Below are positions 46,711 to 58,500 of a stretch of 64,000 bases of DNA, one piece after another. The position numbers and the translations under genes are program-made. The notes beneath the pieces were generated by a model, which was not told the DNA's origin, searched no databases, and saw only the letters and a program-made list of their open reading frames with translations. The first letter of the stretch is position 1; each line of letters opens with the position of its first letter. Origin of the DNA: Enterovibrio norvegicus FF-33 (lineage in GTDB: Bacteria > Pseudomonadota > Gammaproteobacteria > Enterobacterales > Vibrionaceae). The DNA lies in the NCBI RefSeq assembly GCF_000286835.2, contig NZ_AJYD02000038.1, positions 3,169,653-3,233,652 on the forward strand. Reading direction: 5' to 3'.

Positions 46711-48069
46711 GTGTTGAAACTTCGTAGTACAGCACTTGTAAAAGGATTTAGGCAATCTGCGCCTTATGTCAATGCACACCAAAATAAAACCATCGTCATC
46801 ATGCTGGGCGGTGAAGCGATCGCGGATAACAACTTTGGTAATATCGTCAACGATATTGCGCTTCTCAACAGCTTAGGTCTGCGCCTTGTTCTGGTTTATG
46901 GCGCGCGCCCTCAAATTAGCCAGCTTTTAGACAAGCAAGGGCTAGAAACGCCCTATCACAATGGTGTAAGGGTGACAGACTCCGCTTCGCTGGAAGTCGT
47001 CAAACAGGCTGCTGGGCAGTTGCAGCTAGACATCACCGCTCGCCTCTCAATGAGCCTGAATAATACACCAATGGCTGGTGCACAAATCAACGTCGTGAGC
47101 GGTAACTTTGTCATCGCACAGCCTCTAGGCGTCGATGAAGGCATTGATTATTGTCATAGCGGCCGGATCCGCCGGATCGACATTGAAGGCATTCACCGCC
47201 AGCTCGATCAGCGTGCGATCGTCTTACTCGGCCCCGTCGCAAGCTCTGTTACCGGAGAGTGCTTTAATCTCACCTCAGAAGAAATTGCGACTCAACTTGC
47301 AATTCGTCTCAATGCCGACAAATTAATCGGATTCTGTTCATTGCAAGGTGTGATAGGCCCGAACGGCAATGTATTGTCTGAGCTTTTCCCGCATCAGGTT
47401 GAAGAAATTCTACACCTGCGCGAACAGGCGGGAGACATTCAGTCAGGCACTGTCCGCTTCTTGCGTGGTGCGGTCGCCGCCTGTCGCTCTGGCGTGCCAA
47501 GAAGCCACCTTCTGAGCTACAAAGTCGATGGGTCCTTAATCCAAGAATTATTCTCGATTGAAGGGATTGGCACCCAGATAGTCACGGAAAGTGCCGAGCA
47601 AATCCGCCAAGCGACCATTAATGATATTGGCGGTATTTTAGATCTCATTCGTCCGCTGGAAGAACAAGGCATTTTGGTTCGGCGCTCACGGGAGCAACTC
47701 GAACAAGAAATCCCTCGCTTTACCGTCATTGAACGTGACGATCGTATCATCGGTTGTGCAGCCCTTTACGCCTACCCTGAATCAAAGAGTGCTGAGATGG
47801 CCTGTGTTGCCGTGCAACCAGAATATCGTGACAGCGAGCGCGGTACGCGCTTGTTGCAATACATCATGCAACAAGCATTGCAAGATGGGCTTAAAACCAT
47901 TTTCGTGCTCACGACACGCAGTATTCACTGGTTCCGCGAACACGGTTTTGCCGAAGCAGATGTGAGTGCGCTCCCTGATGCCAAGCAGGAGCTTTACAAT
48001 CTGCAACGCCGTTCTAAGGTACTAACCCTAGATCTTAACGGGCACGTAATGCGTCTGCCAACCCACTAA
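46711..48069 (+). CDS. argA: Amino-acid N-acetyltransferase ArgA
   Basis: The 452-residue enzyme has an N-terminal amino-acid-kinase domain ([15 protein letters not shown]) that binds arginine as feedback inhibitor. A C-terminal GNAT domain follows ([38 protein letters not shown]). It makes N-acetylglutamate, the first step of arginine synthesis. The start is GTG (or the next TTG) with GGAG close upstream. No clear pair of ARG boxes was seen. Its 3' end overlaps recD tail to tail by 35 bp. Confidence 0.95.
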   Translation: MLKLRSTALVKGFRQSAPYVNAHQNKTIVIMLGGEAIADNNFGNIVNDIALLNSLGLRLVLVYGARPQISQLLDKQGLETPYHNGVRVTDSASLEVVKQAAGQLQLDITARLSMSLNNTPMAGAQINVVSGNFVIAQPLGVDEGIDYCHSGRIRRIDIEGIHRQLDQRAIVLLGPVASSVTGECFNLTSEEIATQLAIRLNADKLIGFCSLQGVIGPNGNVLSELFPHQVEEILHLREQAGDIQSGTVRFLRGAVAACRSGVPRSHLLSYKVDGSLIQELFSIEGIGTQIVTESAEQIRQATINDIGGILDLIRPLEEQGILVRRSREQLEQEIPRFTVIERDDRIIGCAALYAYPESKSAEMACVAVQPEYRDSERGTRLLQYIMQQALQDGLKTIFVLTTRSIHWFREHGFAEADVSALPDAKQELYNLQRRSKVLTLDLNGHVMRLPTH

Positions 48070-50032
48070 AGCGCTGCGTTTTCCTTCTTACTGCCCGCGC
48101 CAAACTGGCGCGGGTTGCGTAAACATCTAGCCTCGACTTTGCCCGTGTCACGCCGGTATATACCAGCTCTCGCGTCATGACGGGTGTTGGCGTTGGTGGC
48201 AACACCAACAGCGTATGATTGAACTCCGAACCTTGAGATTTGTGGATGGTCATCGCATACGCGGTTTGATGCTCAGGTAAGCGACTCGGTAAGAAAGCTC
48301 TCACGGTGCCATCTGACATTTCAAACACCACTCGTAAACCATCCTCTTGCTTAACCACAATGCCAATATCACCGTTATAAAGACCTAAGCCATGGTCATT
48401 CTGAATCACCATAACCGGTCGACCGGAATAGAAAGCTTCTTCTCCGGGAGCAATTAGGCGTTTTGCTGATAATGCTTTCTCAATCGCACTGTTCAGCCCT
48501 TTCACACCAAACGGCCCGTCCGCCAACGCGCACAATAAGCGCACATCAGAAAACAAGCGCAGTATCTGGCGATGATCTTCTCCTGCTAATAGCGCACGGA
48601 GGTAGGCACTATATCCTTCTACCGCCTGCGTAATCGCATTACCGTATACATCACCGTCTAAATCATGCAATGCGATATCGGCAAAGCCCTGCATCAGCAC
48701 CTTTTCTAATTGCTTCGGATCCCCAGCATTAATCGCATTAGCTAATTGACCAACACCCGATCGTGCGTGAAAACGATAGCTTTTCTTGAGCAGACAAACC
48801 CCATCGGACACGGCGGGTACATGCTCATGCCCTTGCAGTTCGAATCCAGTGAGTGCTGATAATTGATTTGCACGCGATGGACTGTAACCCGCATCAGCGC
48901 CATCACAAATATCACCTAATACCGCTCCGGCCTCGACCGATGCGAGTTGATCGCGATCGCCAAGCAAGATAACACGCGCATGATCGGGCAGTGCTGAAAG
49001 TAATCGCGCCATTAGCGGTAAATCAACCATTGATGCTTCATCGACTACCAGCACATCAAGGTGGAGTCGATTACCCTCGTGATGACGAAACTCAACGCGG
49101 TTCGGAATGGCCCCCAATAGACGGTGAATGGTGGACGCTTGCACCGGAATTCTTTCACGAATACTCGCATCTACTGGCAATGCAGCAACCGCTTTTCCGA
49201 TTGACTCTGTAAGTCGGTTTGCCGCTTTTCCTGTTGGTGCCACCAGCTTGATATCCAGCCCTGATGCTTTGTCACTACTGCTAACCAGGGCAGCGAGCAA
49301 TTTAGCCACTGTCGTGGTTTTTCCTGTACCCGGACCACCTGAAATCACAGTAAAGCGATAACTGAGTGCTACGGCAGCTGCGACCTTTTGCCAATTGAGT
49401 CGAGCCGACTCTGGCACTGCAGACAATATTGCTTCATGACTGGCACCGGATGAAATCAGCGTGATCAATGCTTGGGTATCAACGCGATTTGACTCAACAA
49501 CATCAAAAAAATCCACCAGCTTTTGTGGCTGTTCTGCGTCAGGCCACAATGCAAATTGCTCTTTCAAATAGCCAATATCCGGCACGAACAAGTTATCAAG
49601 AAGCTGGCGTGTTTCGTCAGGTAATTCAATCGTCTTAACGCGTTTGCTGATCTCCGCCACCACGCGCTGCTCTGCCAGCCAATAACGGTGAAGGTAGAGT
49701 CTAGAACCATCCATCACGAGTGGCGTAGGAATATCGCCCTTACCGACAACAGGACTTTGCTCAACCAATGTCAGTGCATGTTCTGGTTCGAGAAGTGCAG
49801 CAACGCGAGCAGAATCGGCCGCAGGTAAGTCAAACAGTCTTGTTGGATCGATAGCGGCGAGATCAATGCACACATTGCCTTTGCCCAGCTCGAAACTGAC
49901 CAAAGCCGCCCAACCTGCAATTTTCGTATTGGTATCATTGAGCTGATCCGCAATGAACAGCGCAAATTGACGATCGATCGCCCGAATAACGCCACGCTTA
50001 TAAAGCGCCTGAAGCATCTCACTCATCGCCAT
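48035..50032 (-). CDS. recD: Exodeoxyribonuclease V subunit alpha RecD
   Basis: The 665-residue SF1B helicase has the Walker A motif [16 protein letters not shown], Walker [12 protein letters not shown], and the late motif [18 protein letters not shown]. It is the fast 5'-3' motor of RecBCD. ATG 50032 has GGAGAG 7 bases upstream and lies inside recB by 14 bases, so translation is coupled. E. coli RecD has 608 residues. Confidence 0.95.
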   Translation of the reverse strand: MAMSEMLQALYKRGVIRAIDRQFALFIADQLNDTNTKIAGWAALVSFELGKGNVCIDLAAIDPTRLFDLPAADSARVAALLEPEHALTLVEQSPVVGKGDIPTPLVMDGSRLYLHRYWLAEQRVVAEISKRVKTIELPDETRQLLDNLFVPDIGYLKEQFALWPDAEQPQKLVDFFDVVESNRVDTQALITLISSGASHEAILSAVPESARLNWQKVAAAVALSYRFTVISGGPGTGKTTTVAKLLAALVSSSDKASGLDIKLVAPTGKAANRLTESIGKAVAALPVDASIRERIPVQASTIHRLLGAIPNRVEFRHHEGNRLHLDVLVVDEASMVDLPLMARLLSALPDHARVILLGDRDQLASVEAGAVLGDICDGADAGYSPSRANQLSALTGFELQGHEHVPAVSDGVCLLKKSYRFHARSGVGQLANAINAGDPKQLEKVLMQGFADIALHDLDGDVYGNAITQAVEGYSAYLRALLAGEDHRQILRLFSDVRLLCALADGPFGVKGLNSAIEKALSAKRLIAPGEEAFYSGRPVMVIQNDHGLGLYNGDIGIVVKQEDGLRVVFEMSDGTVRAFLPSRLPEHQTAYAMTIHKSQGSEFNHTLLVLPPTPTPVMTRELVYTGVTRAKSRLDVYATRASLARAVRRKTQRFSGLADALRAR

Positions 50033-53000
50033 CAGCGCTCTCTCCATCGGTAAAAAGCATGTCCAATCCGTCAATCAGAGAATAAGAAGGTTTGGTGTAG
50101 AAAATGCCATGGCGCGTATCGGCTTCAATGCCACGCACAAATAAGTAATAAACGCCGCCAAAATGGCGTTCAAAATCATAATCTGGTATCCGCTGACGCA
50201 AGAATCGATGTAATGCCAACGAATAAATCTGGTACTGAAAATCATATCTATGATCAACCATTGCCTGACTCAGCGCCGCTTCGGTGTAATCCGCGGGCGT
50301 ATCACCAAGGTAATTCGATTTCCAATCGAGTACGTAATAACGTCCCTGCCAACAAAACACCAAGTCGATAAAACCTTTTAGCATGCCACTTGCCGTATCA
50401 AACCCAAGCTCAGAAGCCTTAGCAGAAAGCGGATCGTGCGCTTGGATCAGGCGATTGACACGACCACATTGAAGACGCTCAACGGGCATCACGAACTCCA
50501 TTTCTGTTAGCCGTGCAGGCGCGTCAATTTGCGACAGCGTAAGTCCTTGCTCGCCAAGCGATTGCGCTACAACATCGGTCAGCAAGCGCTGCAAAACAGG
50601 CACCCAAGCTTCGTCGTAGTTTTCCATCGCCAGCGCATGACGGATCATCTCCGCCACTTCTTCGCTGTACATATCTTCGCCGAAGTCAACATTTTCAAAT
50701 AAAGTATGCAAAAACGTACCGGGGCGTGCGCCTCGTGGGAATTGGAAGATCGATCCAAACTGGTCAATAGGTTCATGCTCATCGCTTTGCTCGTCGGCAG
50801 CATCAATATCAAACGCAGGTAAATCGGGTAGCGCAGAGCTGTGCCCTTGCTTAACCAAACCGGAATAACTGGTTAAGCGCCAATCGCGTCTTATCGTCCC
50901 TTTGAATTTTCGCGCAGCAATGGCCTCATCAACCGCGTCCTGTGCCGCGAATTTTCCACTGGCATCGCTTGGTGGCGAGGTAACGGTGCATTGATGTTGA
51001 TCTTTGACAAGATCAGTCACAGCCGCGTGAAGCGCATCAGCATCCCCTGCTTCGCCTTTTTGAATCAAATACCCCAGCGCAGAGTTGTGCAGCCCAGTAT
51101 CCCCTGTTGATTTACGTCCGTCTTTCAGAGGTGCTAACCCAATAAAGCAACCATAAACAGCGCGGGTCAATGCCACGTAAATCAAACGCAGATCTTCAGC
51201 AAGACGCTCTTTATCTGCTTGCTCAATCGCAGGTTCTGGGTTGGACAATGCCAAGGTCGGCGTATTGTCTTCGTCGTGGAAAAACGGCCTGTCTGACGGT
51301 CTGAAATTGCACGCAAAGGGCAAATACACCAAATCATATTCCAAGCCTTTGGATTTGTGGATGGTGACGATTTGAACCAAATCACGTTCAGATTCCAAAC
51401 GCACCTGTTGCTCTTCGCTGTTGCCATTGGGATTGTCGATATGATCAGCAAGCCAGCGGATCAGCGCATGGTGACTATCTAGGGTTTGGCTCGCTTGTTG
51501 GAGTAATTCGCCGAGGTGCAATAAGTCAGTCACTGCTCGCTCGCCTTCGCCTTCAAGCAATAAACGCTCTGCGATACCGCGACGCTGCATAACCTGACGC
51601 AACATAGGTAAGATGCCGCGTGAAAACCACACTGACTGGTAGGTGGCAAACTCGATAACGGCCCGCTCCCACGATTTTTCATCATGATTCAAGGCATCGA
51701 GCTCTTCTGCGGTTAATGCAAATAAGCCACTGGCGAGCGCCGCGCGAAGTGCACGCTCATTATCGGGTGATAACACCCCAGCCAAAAGCCGCTGCAGATC
51801 GGTCGCTAAGGCGCTAGAAAACACACTGTTGCGATTGGACAAGTAGACCGATGCAATGCCCTGTCTCGCCAGCGCTTGCTTAACTTTCGCCGCTTCGCTA
51901 CCTGTCCTCACAAGAATGGCAATGTCACCCGCGTGAATGGCTTTTTGACTCTCACCTTTACAAAAATGCGCACGCTCCTCGTTACCCGCCGTCAGTATCT
52001 CTCGAATACTGGTCGCGGTAGCAATCGCCATAGTCGATTGATAATCATTCTTGCTGACCAATTCCCGGTCATCCGGCAACCAGAAGGTTAAGGCTGCTTG
52101 TTGTGCGCCATCGTATTGCCAATGTCTTTCTTCTGCTCCTGGAGCATGATCAACCGGCGTAAACGGGATATCACCTTCGTAAATAAACGGTGCGTCAGCA
52201 TAGGAGAAAACACGATTTACCGCTGCCACCATGTCAGCCGTTGAACGCCAATTGATGCCAAGATTGTAGTGTTCGGTGATCTGTCTACGTGCATGAATAT
52301 AGGTAAAGATATCCGCACCACGAAATGCATAAATTGCTTGTTTCGGATCGCCAATCATAAACAAACCGCACTGTGGCGCATCAGCATAAATATCGCTAAA
52401 AATATGGTACTGCTGAGGATCCGTATCTTGAAATTCATCAATCATAGCGACAGGGAACAAAGTGCGGATCCGCCCTGCAAGCACGCGTTCACTGTCTTGA
52501 CTCAGTGCTTCTGACAACTGAGAGAGCAAATCATCAAACGATAACCAGCCAAAACGGCGTTTTTCCTGCGCGAGTAGAATTCGCACTTCTCGAATGGCAT
52601 GTGCCGTTAGCGCATCTTTGAGTGTCGGCGGAGAAGCCAACAACGTATCAATGGCATCAAAAACGGTGTGTGTGGGCACTTCCCCTTTCTTGGTTTTTTC
52701 ACTCAAGATGGATGCGGCGAAGCGAGGTAGATTGGTCGGAAAATCGTAGTTTATCGTTGGGACCTGAGCCCAGATACCGACTTCTTCTAGCCAATTTGGC
52801 AGTGATCGTTTGCTATAGCTGCGTTTATCAACGCCCGATGACGAAATCAACGCTTCTAAGTCAGGCGCAGCAGCGCACCACTGCGATTTCACACCCTCAA
52901 TGCGCGCTAGATTATCTTTGTGCAACTGTTCTAAATCATCGGGCATCTCGGGCGCTTGAATGCTGACCAGAGGTCCCGACAAATACACACCAACATCGCC

Positions 53001-53579
53001 CAACAATGAGAGTGGAGACGCCCAATAGCTTCGCACTACCCCCGCCAAGGATTTCGGCAAGGGATAAAACTGACGACGCCAGAAATCAGAGACAGCACGC
53101 TCTCGCAATGCCGACTCATCGGTGATGAATTCATTGCTAAACAAGCTACCGGATTCAAACGCATTTTGCGTCAGCATACGCTGACAAAAACCATGAATCG
53201 TGTATATCGCAGCTTCATCCATTTGGCGTTCCGCTTGCAGCAGTAGCTGCTCAGCGTGCTTGTGACCACTCACTTCATCAAGCAATGGCTGAATGACCGG
53301 ATCGCGACTTTCACCCCGACTGAATGCCAATCTTGCTTCGTGAATACGCACACGGATGCGATCTCTTAGCTCCTGCGTTGCCGCTTCAGTAAACGTCACC
53401 ACCAGAATTTTTTCGACCGTCAGTGGCACCTCATGTGCCGACGCTTCAGTGCCATGCCCCAAAAGTAACCGCAGGTACAAGCCCGCGATGGTAAAGGTTT
53501 TACCGGTCCCCGCAGAGGCTTCGATCAGTCGCTGACCAAAAAGCGGAAAGGTCATGGGATGAAGAGGTTGAATTGCCAT
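50019..53579 (-). CDS. recB: Exodeoxyribonuclease V subunit beta RecB
   Basis: The 1186-residue UvrD-type 3'-5' helicase has Walker A in RLIEASAGTGKTFTIAGLY and Walker B in MIDEFQDTDPQQYHIF. The C-terminal nuclease motif is VLDWKSNYLGD. It unwinds and degrades double-strand ends until Chi, then loads RecA. ATG 53579 gives the usual N-terminus; its ribosome site is weak. In this window it is separated from recC by a chemoreceptor gene on the other strand. Confidence 0.96.
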   Translation of the reverse strand: MAIQPLHPMTFPLFGQRLIEASAGTGKTFTIAGLYLRLLLGHGTEASAHEVPLTVEKILVVTFTEAATQELRDRIRVRIHEARLAFSRGESRDPVIQPLLDEVSGHKHAEQLLLQAERQMDEAAIYTIHGFCQRMLTQNAFESGSLFSNEFITDESALRERAVSDFWRRQFYPLPKSLAGVVRSYWASPLSLLGDVGVYLSGPLVSIQAPEMPDDLEQLHKDNLARIEGVKSQWCAAAPDLEALISSSGVDKRSYSKRSLPNWLEEVGIWAQVPTINYDFPTNLPRFAASILSEKTKKGEVPTHTVFDAIDTLLASPPTLKDALTAHAIREVRILLAQEKRRFGWLSFDDLLSQLSEALSQDSERVLAGRIRTLFPVAMIDEFQDTDPQQYHIFSDIYADAPQCGLFMIGDPKQAIYAFRGADIFTYIHARRQITEHYNLGINWRSTADMVAAVNRVFSYADAPFIYEGDIPFTPVDHAPGAEERHWQYDGAQQAALTFWLPDDRELVSKNDYQSTMAIATATSIREILTAGNEERAHFCKGESQKAIHAGDIAILVRTGSEAAKVKQALARQGIASVYLSNRNSVFSSALATDLQRLLAGVLSPDNERALRAALASGLFALTAEELDALNHDEKSWERAVIEFATYQSVWFSRGILPMLRQVMQRRGIAERLLLEGEGERAVTDLLHLGELLQQASQTLDSHHALIRWLADHIDNPNGNSEEQQVRLESERDLVQIVTIHKSKGLEYDLVYLPFACNFRPSDRPFFHDEDNTPTLALSNPEPAIEQADKERLAEDLRLIYVALTRAVYGCFIGLAPLKDGRKSTGDTGLHNSALGYLIQKGEAGDADALHAAVTDLVKDQHQCTVTSPPSDASGKFAAQDAVDEAIAARKFKGTIRRDWRLTSYSGLVKQGHSSALPDLPAFDIDAADEQSDEHEPIDQFGSIFQFPRGARPGTFLHTLFENVDFGEDMYSEEVAEMIRHALAMENYDEAWVPVLQRLLTDVVAQSLGEQGLTLSQIDAPARLTEMEFVMPVERLQCGRVNRLIQAHDPLSAKASELGFDTASGMLKGFIDLVFCWQGRYYVLDWKSNYLGDTPADYTEAALSQAMVDHRYDFQYQIYSLALHRFLRQRIPDYDFERHFGGVYYLFVRGIEADTRHGIFYTKPSYSLIDGLDMLFTDGESADGDE

Positions 53580-53838
53580 GCAATGTCGGCTCACTTGAGA
53601 TGAATAGCTGGATTTTATCAAGTCTGGGACCGAATGTAATTGAAATGCCTACGCAGACTTTATTGACACTTCACGCTTTAAAACTTAGACATAAAACGCG
53701 AAGAAAAATATGTATGCGACCAGACTCTCAGTATTACATGTTTCAGCGTATGAATAGCTATTGATACCCCCCTCAAATTAGGCGACCCTTCTTGTTTCAA
53801 AGTTGTTACAGCACACTAAAAAGCTGAGTATCTCTAGT

Positions 53839-55452
53839 ATGAAATTTGTTGCGAATCTTTCCGTAAAACATAAGTTACTGCTTATTGTCTGCCTTTCAGT
53901 GATTAGCATTACCCTTCTCACCGCTTTCCAAGTCCGAAGCCTACATAATGACCTACTCGAGGAGAGAAAGAGCAATCTTAAGCAGACCATTGATATTGCT
54001 TGGCAAATCATCGACAACAATTATCAAAAAGATGCCTCAGAAAAAGGGCTAAGCAATGCAATGGCGGCGCTACAGCCCTTGCGATTTGGTACTGATGGCT
54101 ACTATTTCGTTGTTGATAACAATGGCACCATGTTAGCTGGTGCGAAGAGCTGGATCGGACGTGATTTCAATACATTCCGCGACAGCAATAGATCCGCGGT
54201 GTTACGCGATATGAGGCAAGCGGCTCAACCTGCAGTTGGTGGATTTAGCAGTTATTGGTTTGCCAAACCTGGCAGCAATACCGACATTGAAAAAGTCAGC
54301 GCCGTAAAACGCCATGCGCCGTGGGGCCTTCTGATTGGCACGGGCATCTATATTGATGACCTTGAAGCATTAGTTTGGAAGGAGGCGAGTAAATCTGCCT
54401 TACTCGCGCTGTCCTTCACCATGGTATTGATTCTATTGGCGACAGTACTTTCCCGTATGCTGTTGAAAGCTATTCGTGAAATTCAGCGTGCGTTAGGGGC
54501 TGTTGCGAAAGGCGACCTCACCGCAAGGGCCGACGTAAATAGTGGCGATGAACTGGGAGAGATGGCGCAAAACCTAAACGATGCCTGTCAACAACTTCAA
54601 ACTCTGCTCTCTAACGTGGATACCACGCTCCACGAGCTTGATTGCGACAGCAAAACGATGGAGCAACTGGCTACTCGATCGACAGATGGCATCCGTAGTC
54701 AAAGCCAGGAGTTAGATTTAGTCGCAAGTGCCATGGAAGAGATGTCTTCTGCCATCAAAGACGTAGAGTCCAGCACGCTGACGGCACAAGACAGTACTCG
54801 TCATTCACGAATGCTGGTGGGTGAAGCGGAAAAGGCACTCTCAACGTCTCTTGGCAAGTTTGAAGAGGTTAACCGTGATGTGATTGATGCTGAGCGTAAC
54901 ATTCGTGAGCTTGCCGCTTCGAGCGACCAGATCAGCGATGTGGTCACTGTTATCAATGATATTTCAGAGCAAACCAATCTGTTGGCTTTGAATGCCGCTA
55001 TTGAAGCCGCTAGAGCAGGCAGCGCAGGCCGTGGTTTTGCGGTGGTTGCTGATGAAGTAAGAAAGTTGGCTCATTCGACTAAAGAGTCGACCACGCAAAT
55101 CAACGCCATCATTGAGAAGTTGCAAGAACGCGCTCAGATAGCGGCGAAGATCATGAGCAGTGGTACAGACAAAACTGCGCAGAGTCTAGAGCAGGCGCGT
55201 CAAGCACAGTCGCAATTGTCTGCACTGGCAGATCTTATCAACGACTTGGAACAGTTAAATACCGCTGTCGCCACTTCCACCTCACAACAAGCCAGCGCAT
55301 CATTGGAAGTTGCACGGAGTGTGGTGAGTGTTAGTGATATTTCACATACCAACCGCGATGCCAGCGAAGAAACGCTAGTGCTGAGCGACAAGGTCAAGTC
55401 ACTGAGTGAGACTGGTCGTAATCAACTCGCAAAGTTCAACATTACTTCCTAG
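53839..55452 (+). CDS. Methyl-accepting chemotaxis protein with single Cache sensor
   Basis: The 537-residue receptor has membrane helix 1 (about 11-30) and a periplasmic sCache_2-type sensor (about 35-190, with [19 protein letters not shown] and [15 protein letters not shown]). Membrane helix 2, HAMP, and a signalling hairpin with the conserved tip [18 protein letters not shown] follow. No C-terminal CheR/CheB-docking pentapeptide is seen. The sCache_2 family often senses small carboxylates; the ligand here is unknown. It lies on the plus strand between recC and recB. Confidence 0.9.
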   Translation: MKFVANLSVKHKLLLIVCLSVISITLLTAFQVRSLHNDLLEERKSNLKQTIDIAWQIIDNNYQKDASEKGLSNAMAALQPLRFGTDGYYFVVDNNGTMLAGAKSWIGRDFNTFRDSNRSAVLRDMRQAAQPAVGGFSSYWFAKPGSNTDIEKVSAVKRHAPWGLLIGTGIYIDDLEALVWKEASKSALLALSFTMVLILLATVLSRMLLKAIREIQRALGAVAKGDLTARADVNSGDELGEMAQNLNDACQQLQTLLSNVDTTLHELDCDSKTMEQLATRSTDGIRSQSQELDLVASAMEEMSSAIKDVESSTLTAQDSTRHSRMLVGEAEKALSTSLGKFEEVNRDVIDAERNIRELAASSDQISDVVTVINDISEQTNLLALNAAIEAARAGSAGRGFAVVADEVRKLAHSTKESTTQINAIIEKLQERAQIAAKIMSSGTDKTAQSLEQARQAQSQLSALADLINDLEQLNTAVATSTSQQASASLEVARSVVSVSDISHTNRDASEETLVLSDKVKSLSETGRNQLAKFNITS

Positions 55453-55462
55453 CCATTCTTTG

Positions 55463-55491
55463 CAAACAAGCAGCACAGATCACTGTGCTGC
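55463..55491 (-). terminator. Probable terminator of recC
   Basis: A perfect 9-bp stem (GCAGCACAG / CTGTGCTGC) with a 4-base loop is followed by TTGTTTGC on the minus strand. On the plus strand there is no T-run, so the preceding chemoreceptor gene gets less help from it. Confidence 0.55.
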
Positions 55492-55518
55492 ATTGAGAGA
55501 AGACTGACAAAACCGCTG

Positions 55519-58500
55519 TTAGTCTTCTTTTTTTTCTGCATTCAGCGCAGGTAGCAGCACGTTTTCCCCCCACGCCAAAACGTCATCCAATAATTGGTCA
55601 CTGGCCTGAGGCCATACACGTCTGACATAGGCGTTCTCGCCCTCGCCTGTTGTCATATAGCCGCCATCAAATGCTGCGCGCATTTTAATCTTGGCTTTAT
55701 CTCGCACCACATCATCGTCTGACCAATTGCCTTTTTTGTCGATGCAGGCCAATAATCCGGCCAGCGCAGTGTTGGGCAAATACGCCATCGGTCGCTCTGT
55801 GCCTTCATCATATTGTTCTAAATAAAACGTCAAATACGCGACAGCATCAGCGGCAGGGATTGGCGTGAGGATGACTTCTTCATCAACACCAATAAAACGC
55901 GTCTCGGTCATATCCCCTGCTGCGCATTGGCACAGATGATCAATCCACGCTGCCAATCTGTCTCGAGCACGGACTTTTCCGCTGCGGAACAAAACACGTC
56001 CTACGCGATAGCGCTCATCTAGCCAACCTTGCAACAAGACGGTGCCTCGCGATGTAGGTATCGACAAATTGATTTCAAGCGGTTGGCGGCGTTCTGAAAA
56101 ATACGGCTTCAGCCTTTCGTACATGGCAAGAATGCCTGCTTGCTCACTTTCAAGCGTCAGCTCGCCAAAGTGGCTGAGTGGCAAGGCACCACTGGCTTTT
56201 TGCAGTTGAAAGAAACGATTAAGTGATTCTTCACTGTCATCATGCTCGATGACGTGTGAGAGCAAAGCATCACGCAGTTGATAACGTTGCAGGTTGTCTA
56301 ATGCGAACGGCTCGACATCTTCCATTGCTCCGCTTGGCGCTTCAAAAAAGACTTTCAAACGGCGATTGAAAAAATATTGCACTGGCAAACGCCAAAAGCG
56401 CTGTAATTCGGCCAGTTCAACAATCCCGAAGTCCGCTTCGCTTTCTGCAGTCAATGCCTGTTCGCCAAGAAAAGAAGCTGCCAACTTTCCTTCGCCTTTG
56501 GCTGCAGGCAGCCATTCGGCAGCATAGCTTTGTCTTTCACTGCTAAACGCCACACGACTAAATGGTACAAGTGGATTGTTATGAACCAAGCAACTAAGCA
56601 GCTTTTCCCCTGACTCAAACTCAGGAAGAGCAGTGTCACCTTGTAAGCAGTAACCTTGTCGGCAATAGTCGAGTAGCTCGCTGATCAACACTGAAGGCAC
56701 TTTCTCAGAATTATCCTGCACCGAACGACCCACATAGCTTATGTATAAACGCTGCTGTGCCGATTGCAGTGCTTCCAGAAACAGGTAACGGTCATCATCA
56801 CGACGAGAGCGATCACCCGCTCGCGTGCGGCCTGCCATAAGATCAAATCCGACTGGTGCAATAGTACGAGGATAATCGCCATCATTCATGCCCAATAGAC
56901 ACACAACGTTGAACGGAATGGAGCGCATAGGCATCAAGGTACAAAAGTTAACCTGACCTGCCAAAAAGCGCTGACTAACTCGCTCACCACCGAGTTTTTC
57001 TTTCAAATAATCTCGCACAATAGCCAACGACAATGTCTGGCTAAAACCGGCATCATCGAGCTGGGTGAGCCAGTTATCAAGTTGATCACGGATCAGACGG
57101 CCTGCCAATTCTTCATCTGTATCAAGAGCAAACATGTCGTCAAACAAAGCCGTAAGTGTCTGAACCCAGTCCTCACCAATCTTGGTTTGCGTCAGTGCAG
57201 TTTGCGCCTCATTCAATACGCGGAAAAACTCGCCGAGTTTACCCGCGACATCGGCCTCTAGCCCCTGCACCTCGTCATAGGCAAGTACATCATTATACAA
57301 GCCTTTTTCGCTTGGCATCGCATAACCCAGTAACATTCGATTGAGCCCAAACTGCCACGTATTTTGATGCTGATCGGGCAGCGAAAAATGTGTAGCTGTT
57401 TGATCATCTAACCCCCAGCGTATCCCCGCCTCTTCAACCCAGAATTTCACCTTCTCAAATTGTCGGTGATCAAAACCAAAGCGGCGAAGCACTGATGGAA
57501 CCTCGAGGATTTCTAATAACTCTGCCGCGCTGCAACGACTGTCTGGCAAGCCCAGTAAACGCAAGAAGGTGGTGAGAATTGGGCTTTCCTGATCGGCGCT
57601 ACGATCCGATATCGAAAAAGGAATGTAGCGTTCACCGGGTGCATTCCCAAACACAGACTGGATAGCAGGGCTGTAGGCATTAATATCGGCAACCATGACC
57701 ACGATATCGCGAGGAGTGAGAGAGGGATCGGATTCCAGCATATCCAGCAAGCGATCGTGCAAGACTTCCACTTCTCGCATTGGGCTGTGGCAAACTTCTA
57801 TTGTGACTGAGCGATCGTGTGGCGAAATCTCCTGCTTGCTCTGACTGGTTAGGGTTTCTAGAACATTACCCGGCTCAATTAAATCGAGAATATCAGCTTG
57901 GATTTGCTGCAATAAGCTGTGGCGTGGAATGTCGACAAACCCCTGATCCACTTCGTGACATTGAAGCTCTGATATCAACAGTAAATTATCACGACCGAGC
58001 TTACCCATAGAAGCCAGCAGACTATTGCCAATTTCTGCAGCATCATCTTCACCGCCTAACGGCAATGAGAATTGAGCGGGTTCATCGTTACCGTTTGTGC
58101 GGCTAATACGGCTATCCATTGCCGCGGCTCGTTTCGCCAGATAGCGTTTATCGCGAATATCCCCCCAGAAATAGCGACAAGGGTTAGTAAACATGTAATG
58201 CACATCAACATGCTGCCCCAAGGCTTTCAGCGCATCCAGATAACGCGGAGGCAGGGCTGAGATGCCGAATACAAATACGCGCTCAATACCTGCCAGCCCC
58301 TCGGGTTTGGATGAATGAGAAGCGAGTGTATCGATGAACTCCTCATACAGATTAGCGCGGTGAAATGGTGATTGGCCTTGCTGCAACGTGTAATCGTAGA
58401 GAGCCTGCCAAAGTAAAGGCTGCCAGTTTTTTTCTTCTTCGAGCTCTGGTACTGGCTTTTCATTTTCCCACGCTTTAATCCATTCAGGACGGTACACCAG

